The notes under the pieces: generated by a model | Database searches by the model: none | What the model was told of the DNA's origin: nothing | The model's input: only the letters and a program-made list of their open reading frames with translations | In this document: one piece after another, positions 32,423-41,210 of the stretch | How the letters are laid out: each line of letters opens with the position of its first letter | Position numbering within the stretch: position 1 is the first letter of the stretch | Position numbers and translations under genes: made by a program | NCBI RefSeq assembly: GCF_004123195.1 | Contig: NZ_SDLI01000007.1 | Location: forward strand, 124,001-188,000 | From: Ammoniphilus sp. CFH 90114 | Lineage (GTDB): Bacteria; Bacillota; Bacilli; Aneurinibacillales; RAOX-1 | DNA length: 64,000 nucleotides | Reading direction: 5' to 3'

Positions 32423-32446
32423 GGTTTGTATAAGGAGTGACGTTTC

Positions 32447-33715
32447 TTGGTTGAGAGAAGAATACCTGTGGCTATTGGTGAAGCCATACTAAAGGTGATG
32501 AAGGAAGCAAAGACAGGTGAGCATGAATCGATCCTCATCGAAAACTGTGATGGAAGATTTCTAGGCTTGGACTTAGTGGCGGAACAACCGATTCCGTCCT
32601 TTGACCGGTCTGGATTTGATGGATTTGCCGTGCGTGCGGAAGATTTACATGAGGCAGGCCTCGATCATCCGGTGGATTTAGAAGTAATAGAGGAAATAGG
32701 AGCAGGTTCTGTTCCAAGTCGCACGGTAGGACCAGGTCAAGCGGTTCGTATTATGACAGGGGCACAGATGCCAGCTGGAGCGAATGCGGTGATCATGCTC
32801 GAGCTCACAGAAACCGTCACCTCTGATGGAATAAAGAAGGTGAGGATCAAGCGTTCTGTCCGATCAGGAGATCATGTCATTTTTACAGGGCAGGATGCAA
32901 AAGCAGGAACCGTTCTCGTACAAAAAGGAGCCATGATTAATCCAGGAATTAAGGCTTTGCTTGCTACCTTGGGTAACCGTCACGTCTTGGTGGCCAAGAA
33001 ACCGGTCATTGGCCTATTTGTAACAGGCAACGAATTATTAGATGTTGATGAGCCGCTCGTTCCAGGGAAAATTCGGAACAGCAACTCGTATATGATCGCC
33101 TCACAGATTATTCGCTCTGGAGGGGAACCAAAGTATTTAGGGTTGCTTCCTGATCATTTTGACACCTGCTATGAAAAAATGAAGAAGGCACTGGAAGATG
33201 TAGATCTACTCATTACAACCGGAGGGGTATCCGTCGGAGACTATGATTATATGCCTGCTATATATGAAAAGTTAGGCGCTCAGGTATTATTTAATAAAAT
33301 TTCTATGAGACCAGGGAGTGTGACGACGGTAGCAACCTGGAATGGAAAGCTATTATTTGGGTTATCAGGAAATCCATCCGCATGCTATGTAGGGTATGAA
33401 TTGCTCGTCCGTCCTGTTGTGAGAAAACAGTTGTTTTCCCCTAACCCCTACCTGAAAAAGATTCAAGCTATATTAGATACTGATTTTCCAAAAGCTAATC
33501 CATTCACACGGTTGGTAAGAAGTAAAATCAGTTATCGGGGTGGACGAGTGTATGTTTCCCCTTCAGGACTCGATAAGTCCAATGTGGTTACCTCTCTTGC
33601 TCAATCCGACTCTTTAATGATCTTACCCGGTGGGACAAGAGGGTATGAAGCGGGGAGAGAAGTAGAGGTTGTGCTTCTCGAAGACCAAGAGGGAAGTCCT
33701 GACGTTTGGGAGTAA
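32447..33715 (+). CDS. moeA: Molybdopterin molybdenumtransferase
   Basis: MoeA (422 aa) inserts molybdate into adenylated molybdopterin. Motifs: FDRSGFDGFAVRAED, MTGAQMPAGANAVIM, GIFVTGNEL-like GLFVTGNELLD, TTGGVSVGDYDY, and FGLSGNPSACYVGYE. TTG start at 32447, 7 nt after AAGGAGTGA. Under the same Fnr promoter as the two genes upstream, so cofactor supply rises with anaerobic molybdoenzymes (nitrate reductase, formate dehydrogenase). Confidence 0.92.
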   Translation: MVERRIPVAIGEAILKVMKEAKTGEHESILIENCDGRFLGLDLVAEQPIPSFDRSGFDGFAVRAEDLHEAGLDHPVDLEVIEEIGAGSVPSRTVGPGQAVRIMTGAQMPAGANAVIMLELTETVTSDGIKKVRIKRSVRSGDHVIFTGQDAKAGTVLVQKGAMINPGIKALLATLGNRHVLVAKKPVIGLFVTGNELLDVDEPLVPGKIRNSNSYMIASQIIRSGGEPKYLGLLPDHFDTCYEKMKKALEDVDLLITTGGVSVGDYDYMPAIYEKLGAQVLFNKISMRPGSVTTVATWNGKLLFGLSGNPSACYVGYELLVRPVVRKQLFSPNPYLKKIQAILDTDFPKANPFTRLVRSKISYRGGRVYVSPSGLDKSNVVTSLAQSDSLMILPGGTRGYEAGREVEVVLLEDQEGSPDVWE

Positions 33716-33719
33716 AAAT

Positions 33720-33758
33720 AGAGCTGCAGGGAGTTAAGGAATCCCGCAGCTCTATTCT
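33720..33758. terminator. Bidirectional terminator between moeA and fnr
   Basis: AGAGCTGCAGGGA (33720-33732) pairs with TCCCGCAGCTCT (33742-33753) with one bulge. T-rich runs lie on both sides. The stop codon of fnr is within the stem. Confidence 0.8.
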
Positions 33759-34459
33759 ATATTACAAGTAACGATGGGGCATTCTTCACAGTTAATCTCT
33801 TGCTTGAGGTAATCAATCTGATGAATAAGGATTTTCCCTTTATGAACAGAAAGGATTTCCTTGCTTCTAAGGTCACTTAGCATCCGGTTCACCGTTTCTC
33901 TAGATACTCCGCAAAAGTTTCCAAGCTCATGATTCGTTAAAGGGATGTCGATAAGAATCCCTTTATCAGTCTGGAGTCCGTAGCTATTAGACATTCGAAT
34001 AAGGGTAGAGTATAAGGCTCCTCTTTTTCCATGAAGAACTAAATCGTGTAACTTCGTTTGGGTGCGCCGGAAGTGGTCACTCATCCATTTCATAAATTCA
34101 AAAGCTAGAGCCGGCTTCTCAAACAGCTTCTGTTCAAGATCGTCCTTATTGATGACGGCCACTTCTCCATCTTCTAGCACTTTTGCGTTAAGTAAGTACT
34201 TTGCGTTATCGGTGAAGAGGGTCAATTCTCCTACAATATCGTCCTTAGAGCAGATTCTGAGAGTAAGCTCTCTCCCGTCAGGAGTAATCTTACTGATTTG
34301 GATCCGTCCAGATCGAATCAAGTAGAGTTCTTTGGCTTCCCTTCCCTCCTGAAATAGATACGTTCCTTTCCTCGTTTTCAATGTGTGCTCTGCCGAATCT
34401 AATAGTTCCTTGAGCTCAATAGACAGCGTGTTCTTCTTTTTTTTGACCGCACATTTCAT
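33752..34459 (-). CDS. fnr: Fnr, oxygen-sensing CRP/FNR-family regulator
   Basis: 235 aa from an ATG with AAAGGTGATAA upstream; a longer frame to 34549 lacks such a site. N-terminal cyclic-nucleotide-like beta barrel, long dimer helix, and a helix-turn-helix with GVSRETVNRMLSDL. The C-terminus INCEECPIVTC gives CxxCx4C, exactly the cluster-binding pattern of B. subtilis Fnr, in contrast to the N-terminal cysteines of E. coli Fnr. It should sense oxygen through a 4Fe-4S cluster and activate the three promoters with TGTGA-N6-TCACA boxes in this window. Confidence 0.93.
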   Translation of the reverse strand: MKCAVKKKKNTLSIELKELLDSAEHTLKTRKGTYLFQEGREAKELYLIRSGRIQISKITPDGRELTLRICSKDDIVGELTLFTDNAKYLLNAKVLEDGEVAVINKDDLEQKLFEKPALAFEFMKWMSDHFRRTQTKLHDLVLHGKRGALYSTLIRMSNSYGLQTDKGILIDIPLTNHELGNFCGVSRETVNRMLSDLRSKEILSVHKGKILIHQIDYLKQEINCEECPIVTCNIE

Positions 34460-34563
34460 ATATTTATCACCTTTACTATGATTGAAATACGAATATCCAT
34501 TTGCGTTAAATCTATTATATGCCTTATTAGGAGAGAGGAGGTGTGACACCTTTATGACAAGCT

Positions 34564-34601
34564 AAAAAAGCCCATTCAAGACAATCAACTCTTGAACAGG
34601 C
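34564..34601 (-). terminator. Terminator of the Mrp gene
   Basis: On the minus strand GCCTGTTCAAGA pairs with TCTTGAATGGGC and is followed by TTTTTT. Confidence 0.85.
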
Positions 34602-34619
34602 ATTTTCTTTTCAAAATCA

Positions 34620-35384
34620 TTATAGTTTGGCATCGGCCAAGTTTTGTTGTTTTGAAAGTTGATCTACCTTCTCGGCTAATTTCATGTAGTGATTATATAG
34701 TTCACTTCCCTGTTCAAAAACGGAGGGAGTTGCACTTCCTTCCCTTGGTGGCTCTATAGGAAGGCGAGCGATAACCTCCGTATGAAGGTCGGTAGCTAGC
34801 TGATCTCCACCCCCCTTGCCAAAAAGAAAAAATTTCTCCTCACTTGCCGGTGGTATGAAATAACTCATATTTTCTATCACTCCTAGAATGTCATGCTTTG
34901 TCTTGAGCGCCATTGTTCCAGCGCGTTCTGCTACGTGTGTAGCCGTTGGATGAGGGGTCGTAACGATAATCTCTTTGCTTTGCGGGATAAAGTGATGTAG
35001 ATCTAAAGCAACGTCTCCTGTACCGGGTGGAAGATCCAGAATGGCATAGTCAAGTTCTCCCCATAAGACATCTTTCACGAAGTTCTCTACAATTTTACCA
35101 AGCATCGGTCCGCGCCAAACAATAGGGTCATTTCCTTTAACTAGGAATCCCATCGACATGACTTTAACCCCATGGGATTCTACAGGAATGATTTTTCCGT
35201 TCATCGTCTTCGGCTTTGACGTTAAGTTAAGGATCTTTGGAACACTGAAACCATAGATATCTAGATCAATGAGGGCAACATTCTTTCCTAATCTCGCTAG
35301 GGAAAGAGCGAGGTTTACGGAAACGGTTGATTTCCCTACGCCTCCCTTACCGCTTGTAACCGCAATGATTTCTCCATTTAACAT
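34620..35384 (-). CDS. Mrp/NBP35-type iron-sulfur cluster carrier ATPase
   Basis: 254 aa from the ATG at 35384, 8 nt after AAGGAGTGA (a GTG at 35396 overlaps the ribosome site). Deviant Walker A SGKGGVGKS near the N-terminus, DLDIYGFSVP, and Walker B-like AILDLPPGTGD. It lacks the N-terminal DUF59 domain of longer Mrp proteins and the CxxC of many carriers. Likely helps load clusters on the nitrate reductase module, from which it is divergently transcribed. Confidence 0.82.
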   Translation of the reverse strand: MLNGEIIAVTSGKGGVGKSTVSVNLALSLARLGKNVALIDLDIYGFSVPKILNLTSKPKTMNGKIIPVESHGVKVMSMGFLVKGNDPIVWRGPMLGKIVENFVKDVLWGELDYAILDLPPGTGDVALDLHHFIPQSKEIIVTTPHPTATHVAERAGTMALKTKHDILGVIENMSYFIPPASEEKFFLFGKGGGDQLATDLHTEVIARLPIEPPREGSATPSVFEQGSELYNHYMKLAEKVDQLSKQQNLADAKL

Positions 35385-35495
35385 CTTTTTAGTCACTCCT
35401 TATATAGGAAATTCAAATGTCTACTTCTTCGAATGGCTTCATATAGAAGCTTTCTTTCGCTCTAATCGTAGAAGGTTACTTGGGTTAAATCTATG

Positions 35496-35598
35496 AAGTT
35501 TGTCACATCGAGAAGGTAAGGATGTCCTTTCGTTCAAAAGTTTGTCACCTCGGAGTGTGATGTAGTTCACAGTGCTTAAACCTCGTTCAATTTACAAT
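35496..35598 (+). promoter_or_regulatory. Fnr-dependent promoter of the nitrate reductase-like operon
   Basis: A perfect Fnr box TGTGA-TGTAGT-TCACA lies at 35556-35571. TACAAT at 35593-35598 gives a start near 35605, so the box centre is at -41.5. Upstream, AAGTTTGTCAC[A/C]TCG[A/G]AG occurs twice (35496 and 35538), 42 bp or four helical turns apart, and may be additional regulator half sites. Confidence 0.85.
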
Positions 35599-35669
35599 AA
35601 CCTTACGAAACATTCGTTGATGTGGCCCAAAAACGAAATAACATTACTAGTGAAAAGGAGGAAGGGCAC

Positions 35670-36827
35670 ATGAAATCCTTTGAACGTTCCTTTTATTCAA
35701 AGACAAGTATGTACGCCTTCTTGGTAACCCTGATATTGTTTTTTACGATGTGGATCGGAACCAAACAGTTTAAGCATATTGATATGGCACTTTTAGGGTA
35801 TATGATCTCTTCTTTTATCTTTGCAATTGGAATAACCGTTCGCTTATGTGCGTGGCTCGTTCGTCCAGCAACTCGACAAATGATTGCAAGATCAATCCAA
35901 AACTTGAAAACATCAGATAGAGCAGGTCGTAATTTTCGCTCCATTGCTAAAACAGCGTTTGACAATATTATCTTACAAAAGTTTATTTTTAAGCGCGGTA
36001 TCTATCGTGGGGTTCAACATTTTCTTATAGCCTGGGGTTGTATTGGATCTCTTGCCATTACCTTTGGTTTAACCTTTGGCTGGATGCACTTTGACTTGGT
36101 TGATCCGCTAACTTATCAAATTATGGTGATGGGCATTCCTACCATTAAGATGGCGGCGAACGGACTTTTCGCAGAACTCGTTTATAATGGCTTAAATATT
36201 ACAGCGATCATGGTCATGATAGGAGTAATTATGGCTCTTGTCAGACGGATCAAAGATCAAGATGTAAAAGTTACGCAACGAGCTGAATTCGATTTGTTTC
36301 CTCTTTACTTGTTGCTTGCAGTAACGCTAACGGGACTTGTTCTTACGGTTTCTTATAAGTTCTTGGATGGCTGGATGCATCACTATCTTACGTTGATTCA
36401 CCAAATTACGGTTATTGTTTTCCTTGTCTATTTTCCGTTCGGTAAGCTATTCCACTTGCCTATTCGCCCTTTGGCTGCAGCGGTACCGATGAACTACCAG
36501 GAGGTTGTGAAGGTGGATACGCGAGCCTGTAAAAAGTGCGGCACGAATTACAGTAATGATGATCAGATTACCGATGTAAAAGAAATACTTGCAGCCCAAA
36601 GCTTTGATTTAAAGATGTCCGATGGAACTAGCCTAGCGGATTACTGTCAGCCATGCCGTAGACGGATTCGTGTCATGAAGCAGATGAACTTAGAAGCACC
36701 ACAAGGCAACCCGTATAGCCCAATTCGTACAATGAATGATATTCATATTTCTGGTTTTGGAAAGAAACGTGCTGATGAATTCTATGATCTGCCAGATAAA
36801 AAAGACAAGAAAGTATCAGGAGAATAA
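35670..36827 (+). CDS. Membrane subunit (NarI/HdrE-like) of a nitrate reductase-type complex
   Basis: 385 aa; ATG at 35670 preceded by AAAAGGAGGAAGGG. About six transmembrane segments (residues about 10-30, 38-57, 112-140, 170-192, 208-232, 244-262). Several membrane histidines (HFLIAWG, LIHQITV, KLFHLPI) could ligate b-type heme. The cytoplasmic C-terminal 120 residues carry CKKCGT and CQPC, probably a zinc or iron-sulfur knuckle. It resembles quinol-oxidising cytochrome b subunits of the NarI/DsrM/HdrE kind and is first in the operon with the molybdoenzyme. Confidence 0.7.
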   Translation: MKSFERSFYSKTSMYAFLVTLILFFTMWIGTKQFKHIDMALLGYMISSFIFAIGITVRLCAWLVRPATRQMIARSIQNLKTSDRAGRNFRSIAKTAFDNIILQKFIFKRGIYRGVQHFLIAWGCIGSLAITFGLTFGWMHFDLVDPLTYQIMVMGIPTIKMAANGLFAELVYNGLNITAIMVMIGVIMALVRRIKDQDVKVTQRAEFDLFPLYLLLAVTLTGLVLTVSYKFLDGWMHHYLTLIHQITVIVFLVYFPFGKLFHLPIRPLAAAVPMNYQEVVKVDTRACKKCGTNYSNDDQITDVKEILAAQSFDLKMSDGTSLADYCQPCRRRIRVMKQMNLEAPQGNPYSPIRTMNDIHISGFGKKRADEFYDLPDKKDKKVSGE

Positions 36828-36842
36828 AAGGGGGAAAACGTC

Positions 36843-38969
36843 ATGACTCAACAATTTGTAACAAAAGAATGGGTAAAGAATCTTCACAAGCCAGGAGAAA
36901 AGTTAATCACAACCCATTGCTGTTATTGTGGAATGCAATGTGGAATGCACTTGCGCGTAGAGGAAAAGACGGGGAAAGTCGTTGGAGTTGAACCACGATA
37001 TGATTGGCCTGTGACAAATGGGAAAATGTGTCCTAAAGGAGTGACGGCCTATCAAACCGTTGAACATAAGGAACGTATTCTACGTCCGCTTATTAAGAAG
37101 AACGGGAAGTTTGTAGAATCGAGTTGGGAGGAAGCATTAGACCTGATTGCCGAGAAGTTCCAAGGGTTGCAGCAGCAATATGGAAAAGATGCTGTGTCTG
37201 TATTCGGCGGAGTATCCATGACCAATGAAAAGTGCTACCTCGTAGGAAAGTATGCAAGAGCGGTACTTGGCACTCGCTTCATCGATTACAATGGACGTTT
37301 CTGTATGAGCTCTGCTGCAGGTGGATTTCTAAAAACACTTGGAACAGATCGTGGATCTACCTTACCATGGCCAGAGCTTGAGCATACCGATTGCTTCTTT
37401 ATTGCTGGGTCCAACACAGCAGAATGCCACCCAACGAGTATTCAATGGCTATGGAAAGCTAAGGATAAAGGGGCAAAAATGATTGTAGCTGATCCAAGAG
37501 AAACACCGACAGCACGTATTGCTGACGTACACTTGGATCTTAAACCTGGAACGGACTCCGCGTTGGCTAATGGAATCATGCACATTTTAATTAAAGAAGG
37601 ATATGTGGATGAAGACTATGTAGCTAACCGTTGCAATAATTATGAAGAGCTTAAAGTGGCAGTAGAAAAATTCACACCAGAGTATACTGCTAAGATTACT
37701 GGGATTGAAGTGGGTAAGATCATCAAGGCTGCTCATATCTATGGTCGCTCTCCACGTTCCGTTATGATGTTTGCAAGAGGAGCTGAACAGCAGTCTAAAG
37801 GAGTGGACAACGTATCCTTATATACGTCTATGGCTTTACTGCGAGGACAGATCGGGAAATTTGCTTCCGGTGTAGCCACCTTTACAGGACAAGCCAACGG
37901 ACAAGGAGGACGCGAGCACGGTCAAAAGTCCGACTTACTTCCTGGATACCGTAAGATCACAGATCCAGAAGCTGTAAAGTATATTTCTGAGCTATGGGGA
38001 ATGGATCCGAGTGATATGCCTAAACCCGGGGTATCTGCTTTTGAATTGTTTGATGAAATCCATGCTGGCAACATTCGTGCGATGCATGTAATGTGTAGTA
38101 ACCCAGCGGTTTCAGCACCGGATACCGAATATGTCTGGTCTGCTTTCCGTAAGCTAGACTTCATGGTCGTGAGCGATTTCTTCTTATCGGAAACTGCCGA
38201 GTTTGCAGATGTTATTCTTCCTGCAGCAACTTGGGCGGAAGATGATGGAACGACAACAAACTTAGAGGGACGCGTCATCCGAATTCGTAAAGTAAGAGAA
38301 CCGCTAGGTGAATCTTTACCTGATTGGGGTATCATGCAAGCCATTGCCAAACGTCTTGGAAAGGGACAGTTCTTCCCTTATCAAGAAGCTAGAGAGATCT
38401 TTGAAGAGTTCCGCGTAGCGACGAAAGGCGGAAAAGCAGATTACTATGGGATTACTTGGGAGCGCATTGACAAAGAAGACGGTGTATTCTGGCCATGTCC
38501 ATCAGAGGATCATCCAGGGACGCCAACGATGTTTAAAGAAAAGTTCGGAACACCGGATGGCAAAGCGAACTTAGCAGCAGTAACGTGGAAAGAGCCTGGA
38601 GAAACGCCTACAAAGGATTATCCACATATCTTAACTACGGGACGTGTTGTATTCCATTACTTGTCTGGTAGCCAGACGCGACGCACGGAATTTTTAATGG
38701 AGCAATGTCCGCTGCCTTACGCTGAGATTCATCCGGAACTAGCGAGCCAATATAACCTCCGTACGGGAGATCAAGTGAAATTAACGACACCACGTTCTCA
38801 TATGACTTTAGAAGTTCGTTTAACAAAAGCCATTCGCAATGATACCGTATTCGTCCCTTATCACTGGGGTAAAGAATTAGCGGTCAATCAGTTAACGAAT
38901 CCTTGCTTGGATCCGACTTCTAGAATGCCTGAATTTAAAGTTTGTGCGGTAAAAATCGAGAAAGTATAG
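36843..38969 (+). CDS. Nas/Nap-like nitrate reductase catalytic subunit (molybdopterin oxidoreductase)
   Basis: 708 aa. N-terminal 4Fe-4S motif C26-x2-C29-x3-C33...C63 (CCYCGMQC). The molybdenum ligand region reads NGRFCMSSAAG with Cys154, the pattern of assimilatory/NarB-type and periplasmic nitrate reductases, whereas formate dehydrogenases have U/C-HGPSV there. MGD-binding motifs AGSNTAECHP, ADPRETPTA, CSNPAVSAPDTEYV and a C-terminal LTTGRVVFHYLSGS domain follow. No Tat signal, so cytoplasmic. Context (Fnr promoter, NarK, membrane and Rieske partners) suggests respiratory use. An automated label of formate dehydrogenase would be wrong at the ligand. Confidence 0.8.
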   Translation: MTQQFVTKEWVKNLHKPGEKLITTHCCYCGMQCGMHLRVEEKTGKVVGVEPRYDWPVTNGKMCPKGVTAYQTVEHKERILRPLIKKNGKFVESSWEEALDLIAEKFQGLQQQYGKDAVSVFGGVSMTNEKCYLVGKYARAVLGTRFIDYNGRFCMSSAAGGFLKTLGTDRGSTLPWPELEHTDCFFIAGSNTAECHPTSIQWLWKAKDKGAKMIVADPRETPTARIADVHLDLKPGTDSALANGIMHILIKEGYVDEDYVANRCNNYEELKVAVEKFTPEYTAKITGIEVGKIIKAAHIYGRSPRSVMMFARGAEQQSKGVDNVSLYTSMALLRGQIGKFASGVATFTGQANGQGGREHGQKSDLLPGYRKITDPEAVKYISELWGMDPSDMPKPGVSAFELFDEIHAGNIRAMHVMCSNPAVSAPDTEYVWSAFRKLDFMVVSDFFLSETAEFADVILPAATWAEDDGTTTNLEGRVIRIRKVREPLGESLPDWGIMQAIAKRLGKGQFFPYQEAREIFEEFRVATKGGKADYYGITWERIDKEDGVFWPCPSEDHPGTPTMFKEKFGTPDGKANLAAVTWKEPGETPTKDYPHILTTGRVVFHYLSGSQTRRTEFLMEQCPLPYAEIHPELASQYNLRTGDQVKLTTPRSHMTLEVRLTKAIRNDTVFVPYHWGKELAVNQLTNPCLDPTSRMPEFKVCAVKIEKV

Positions 38970-38992
38970 AAATATAAGAGGAGGAACCGGCT

Positions 38993-39535
38993 ATGAATAA
39001 GATTATGTATCTAGAATTTGAACGATGCATCGGCTGCCGCTCTTGCCAAGCGGCGTGCCGAGAGTGTGGCGATCATGAATACAAAGAGAGAAACTACGTA
39101 GAATATGTGGACTTTATGGAGAGCCGTCAGACTTACCCGATGCTCTGCATGCAGTGTAAAGATCCAGCCTGTGCAAGAGTATGTCCGGCTAATGCGATCC
39201 AAATCACCGAAGAGGGTGTTGTTCTCTCAGCCATGGAAGAGAAGTGTATCGGATGTCGAAACTGTACGTTTGGTTGCCCATTCGGTATTCCTAAGTTCGA
39301 CTTTGAAGCGAATAAAATGTACAAGTGTGATATGTGCTACGATCGTACAAAACACGATATTGCTCCAATGTGTGCTTCCGTTTGCCCAAGTGAAGCGATC
39401 CGATTCATCGATTTTGAAGAAATGCAAGCTTTGCGCCGTCGTCGCACCCAGATGAACTTAGTGGAAGGAAAGAAGCCGAAGGAAGGCAACAAGTGGGATT
39501 ATGTGCCTGAGTTCTTCGGGGTCTATTCGGATTAG
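38993..39535 (+). CDS. 4Fe-4S electron-transfer subunit (DmsB/HycB type)
   Basis: 180 aa, four cysteine groups: CIGCRSCQAAC, CMQCKDPACARVCP, CIGCRNCTFGCPFG and CDMCYDRTKHDIAPMCASVCP, enough for three to four 4Fe-4S clusters. It should wire the molybdoenzyme to the membrane or Rieske partner. No Tat signal. AGAGGAGGAA site; 24 bp after the catalytic gene. Confidence 0.9.
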   Translation: MNKIMYLEFERCIGCRSCQAACRECGDHEYKERNYVEYVDFMESRQTYPMLCMQCKDPACARVCPANAIQITEEGVVLSAMEEKCIGCRNCTFGCPFGIPKFDFEANKMYKCDMCYDRTKHDIAPMCASVCPSEAIRFIDFEEMQALRRRRTQMNLVEGKKPKEGNKWDYVPEFFGVYSD

Positions 39536-39556
39536 AAATAAAAGGAGGTGTTCGTC

Positions 39557-40093
39557 ATGACAGAAGAGAAGAAGCTTCGACGTAATCAGAAAGATACGAA
39601 TGACGATATGATTAATCTGGTCGACAATATAGAGCGTGAAAACGATTTGAAATATAACCGTCGTTCCTTTTTAAAAACCGCTGTTGGGGCTACCGTAGCC
39701 TTAGGCCTAGCAACCGTTCCTTTTTCCATCAAAGCCATGATGGAAAAAGGAGAAGGAGATCCTCTTAGAGTAAAGATTGGAGAGTTAGCCGATGTTCCAA
39801 AGGGTGAGGCTATAAACTTTAATTATCCTTCTGAGGCGGAACCAGCCATCTTAGTTCATACAAAAGAGGGTGAACTTAAGGCATACAACAATAAGTGTAC
39901 ACATTTACAGTGTCCCGTTTTCTATGAAGCTCAGGAAAATATTTTGCTCTGCCCTTGTCACCAAGGCTATTTCAGTGTAGACAATGGACACCCTGTAGCG
40001 GGTCCACCACAAAGGGAACTGCCGAAGATAGATGTGGAAGTAGTGAACGGAGCCATCTTTGCTGTGGGAAGGAAGATTCGTCATGATGCCTAA
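39557..40093 (+). CDS. Tat-type Rieske iron-sulfur protein
   Basis: 178 aa; the ATG at 39557 is 8 nt after AAAGGAGG. After a 35-residue charged lead comes NRRSFLKTAVGATVALGL, a twin-arginine membrane anchor. The Rieske domain has CTHLQCPV and CPCHQGYF, binding 2Fe-2S by two Cys and two His, and GPPQRELP follows. The domain should face the outside. A Rieske protein in a nitrate reductase-type operon is unusual and points to a quinol-linked branch. The stop overlaps the next gene. Confidence 0.9.
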   Translation: MTEEKKLRRNQKDTNDDMINLVDNIERENDLKYNRRSFLKTAVGATVALGLATVPFSIKAMMEKGEGDPLRVKIGELADVPKGEAINFNYPSEAEPAILVHTKEGELKAYNNKCTHLQCPVFYEAQENILLCPCHQGYFSVDNGHPVAGPPQRELPKIDVEVVNGAIFAVGRKIRHDA

Positions 40094-40280
40094 AAAACTG
40101 TGGTGGGTCATTATTTTCCTATCGTTAGCCGTCAATGTGGTGATGCTGCAATGGACCGTAGAAGCTTATTATGGTTTGGAGTATGAGTTGGTATTTACAT
40201 TTACCATTGTAGCCTTGATTTCGGTTGTCATCGCCTTCCTCTCGTATCTGGGGTGGAGGAAACAAGAGTATTCAAAATAA
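40083..40280 (+). CDS. Small membrane protein of the nitrate reductase-like operon
   Basis: 65 aa with two transmembrane segments (WWVIIFLSLAVNVVMLQW and FTFTIVALISVVIAFLSYLG). Start ATG 40083 is 7 nt after GGAAGGAAG and overlaps the Rieske stop by 11 bp, so translation is coupled. It might stabilise the Rieske anchor or cytochrome. No family recognised. Confidence 0.75.
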   Translation: MMPKKLWWVIIFLSLAVNVVMLQWTVEAYYGLEYELVFTFTIVALISVVIAFLSYLGWRKQEYSK

Positions 40281-40281
40281 A

Positions 40282-40332
40282 AAATAAGGCTTTTCCCGTT
40301 GTCATGAGCACCTGGGGAAGCCTTATTTTTTA
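40282..40332 (+). terminator. Terminator of the nitrate reductase-like operon
   Basis: AAATAAGGCTTTTCCC (40282-40297) pairs with GGGGAAGCCTTATTTTT (40314-40330). Confidence 0.9.
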
Positions 40333-40418
40333 TGTATATATGGGGGCTGAATAATGAGATCGTGAAAGGCGAACAATGAAACAGAAAAATAAGTTTCCTG
40401 AAGGGTGGAAAAAGTGAA

Positions 40419-40667
40419 ATGAACTATGAGATGGATTATGATCGTGACCGTGAACAGATTTCTCGGGATCAAATCGCTGGAGATCATTTAACTGAAATCT
40501 TAGAAAGCTCACTGGAACTCGAAACTGAACTTATGCGTACATACCTCATCACAGCAGAACGTATCCACGAAGATCCGGTGCTAAAGGACAGGCTACAGAA
40601 CTTTGCTGAGGGAAATGCAAAGCGTACAAGACAACTGATGGAAGAGCTCAATCAGTTGAAGAATTAA
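40419..40667 (+). CDS. Small helical hypothetical protein
   Basis: 82 aa, strongly acidic and predicted helical (DHLTEILESSLELETELMRT, RIHEDPVLKDRLQNFAEG). The Glu/His spacing recalls ferritin-like or rubrerythrin-like bundles, but it is too short to assign. GGTGGAAAAAGTG site and own terminator support a real gene. Confidence 0.6.
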   Translation: MNYEMDYDRDREQISRDQIAGDHLTEILESSLELETELMRTYLITAERIHEDPVLKDRLQNFAEGNAKRTRQLMEELNQLKN

Positions 40668-40671
40668 AGAG

Positions 40672-40711
40672 AAAGGCTTAGGCTGTGAGAAGTGACAGCC
40701 TAGCCTTTTTT
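40672..40711 (+). terminator. Terminator after the 82-aa gene
   Basis: AAAGGCTTAGGCTGT / ACAGCC-TAGCCTTT hairpin with T-run. Confidence 0.88.
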
Positions 40712-40896
40712 AAATTTTGACGGGATATTAGCTCCCTTTTTGATGGATTTATTAAAAAAATAAAGCTGGAGAAAATTATTTCAGTCTTCGTACCACCTTC
40801 AAAGCCTATTTTTGGGGAGATAAGTGTTAAAAATTTCTCAAACGAACGGATCTCAAGTCTAAAGTCCACATGTTAGGTCCCAGATGAATCAGAAAC

Positions 40897-41160
40897 TCAC
40901 AAATTATGGAGAATACTCACGAATACATTGATTTTTGTCACGGAATAGAGTTCGTTTCTCACGATACTGTATCTATTACAAATAAAGCGTCCATTAAAAT
41001 CACGGAATCGGCATTTTTTGTCACTTTCCTGAAACTGTTCCAAGTAATCCCACATTGAACAACCCCTATGGAATACAAAACGACCAGCCAAACTCACAAA
41101 AATACCTTCTGATATCACGAACGATAGTTACGAGGTCACGAATCGCTAATGATTACAAAT
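40897..41160. repeat. Degenerate TCAC(G/A)AA motif repeated about every 21 bp
   Basis: TCAC occurs at 40897, 40917, 40938, 40959, 41000, 41021, 41094, 41115 and 41136, most followed by G/A-A-A/T. Spacings are 20-21 bp or multiples near 41, with weaker TTACAAAT copies at 40976 and 41153. This is two helical turns per unit, so all copies face one side of the DNA. No gene fits the 500 bp from 40712 to 41210. It may be a decayed short repeat or a multi-site operator. Confidence 0.6.
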
Positions 41161-41210
41161 AATGAAATGTATGGCCCACACATTCAGGTCTCTCAAGTTT
41201 ACTGAAGCAT

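Noticed and set aside
36843-38969. Molybdoenzyme considered as a second formate dehydrogenase
   Set aside because: The ligand region GRFCMSSAAG is of nitrate reductase type and lacks the HGPSV motif of formate dehydrogenases.
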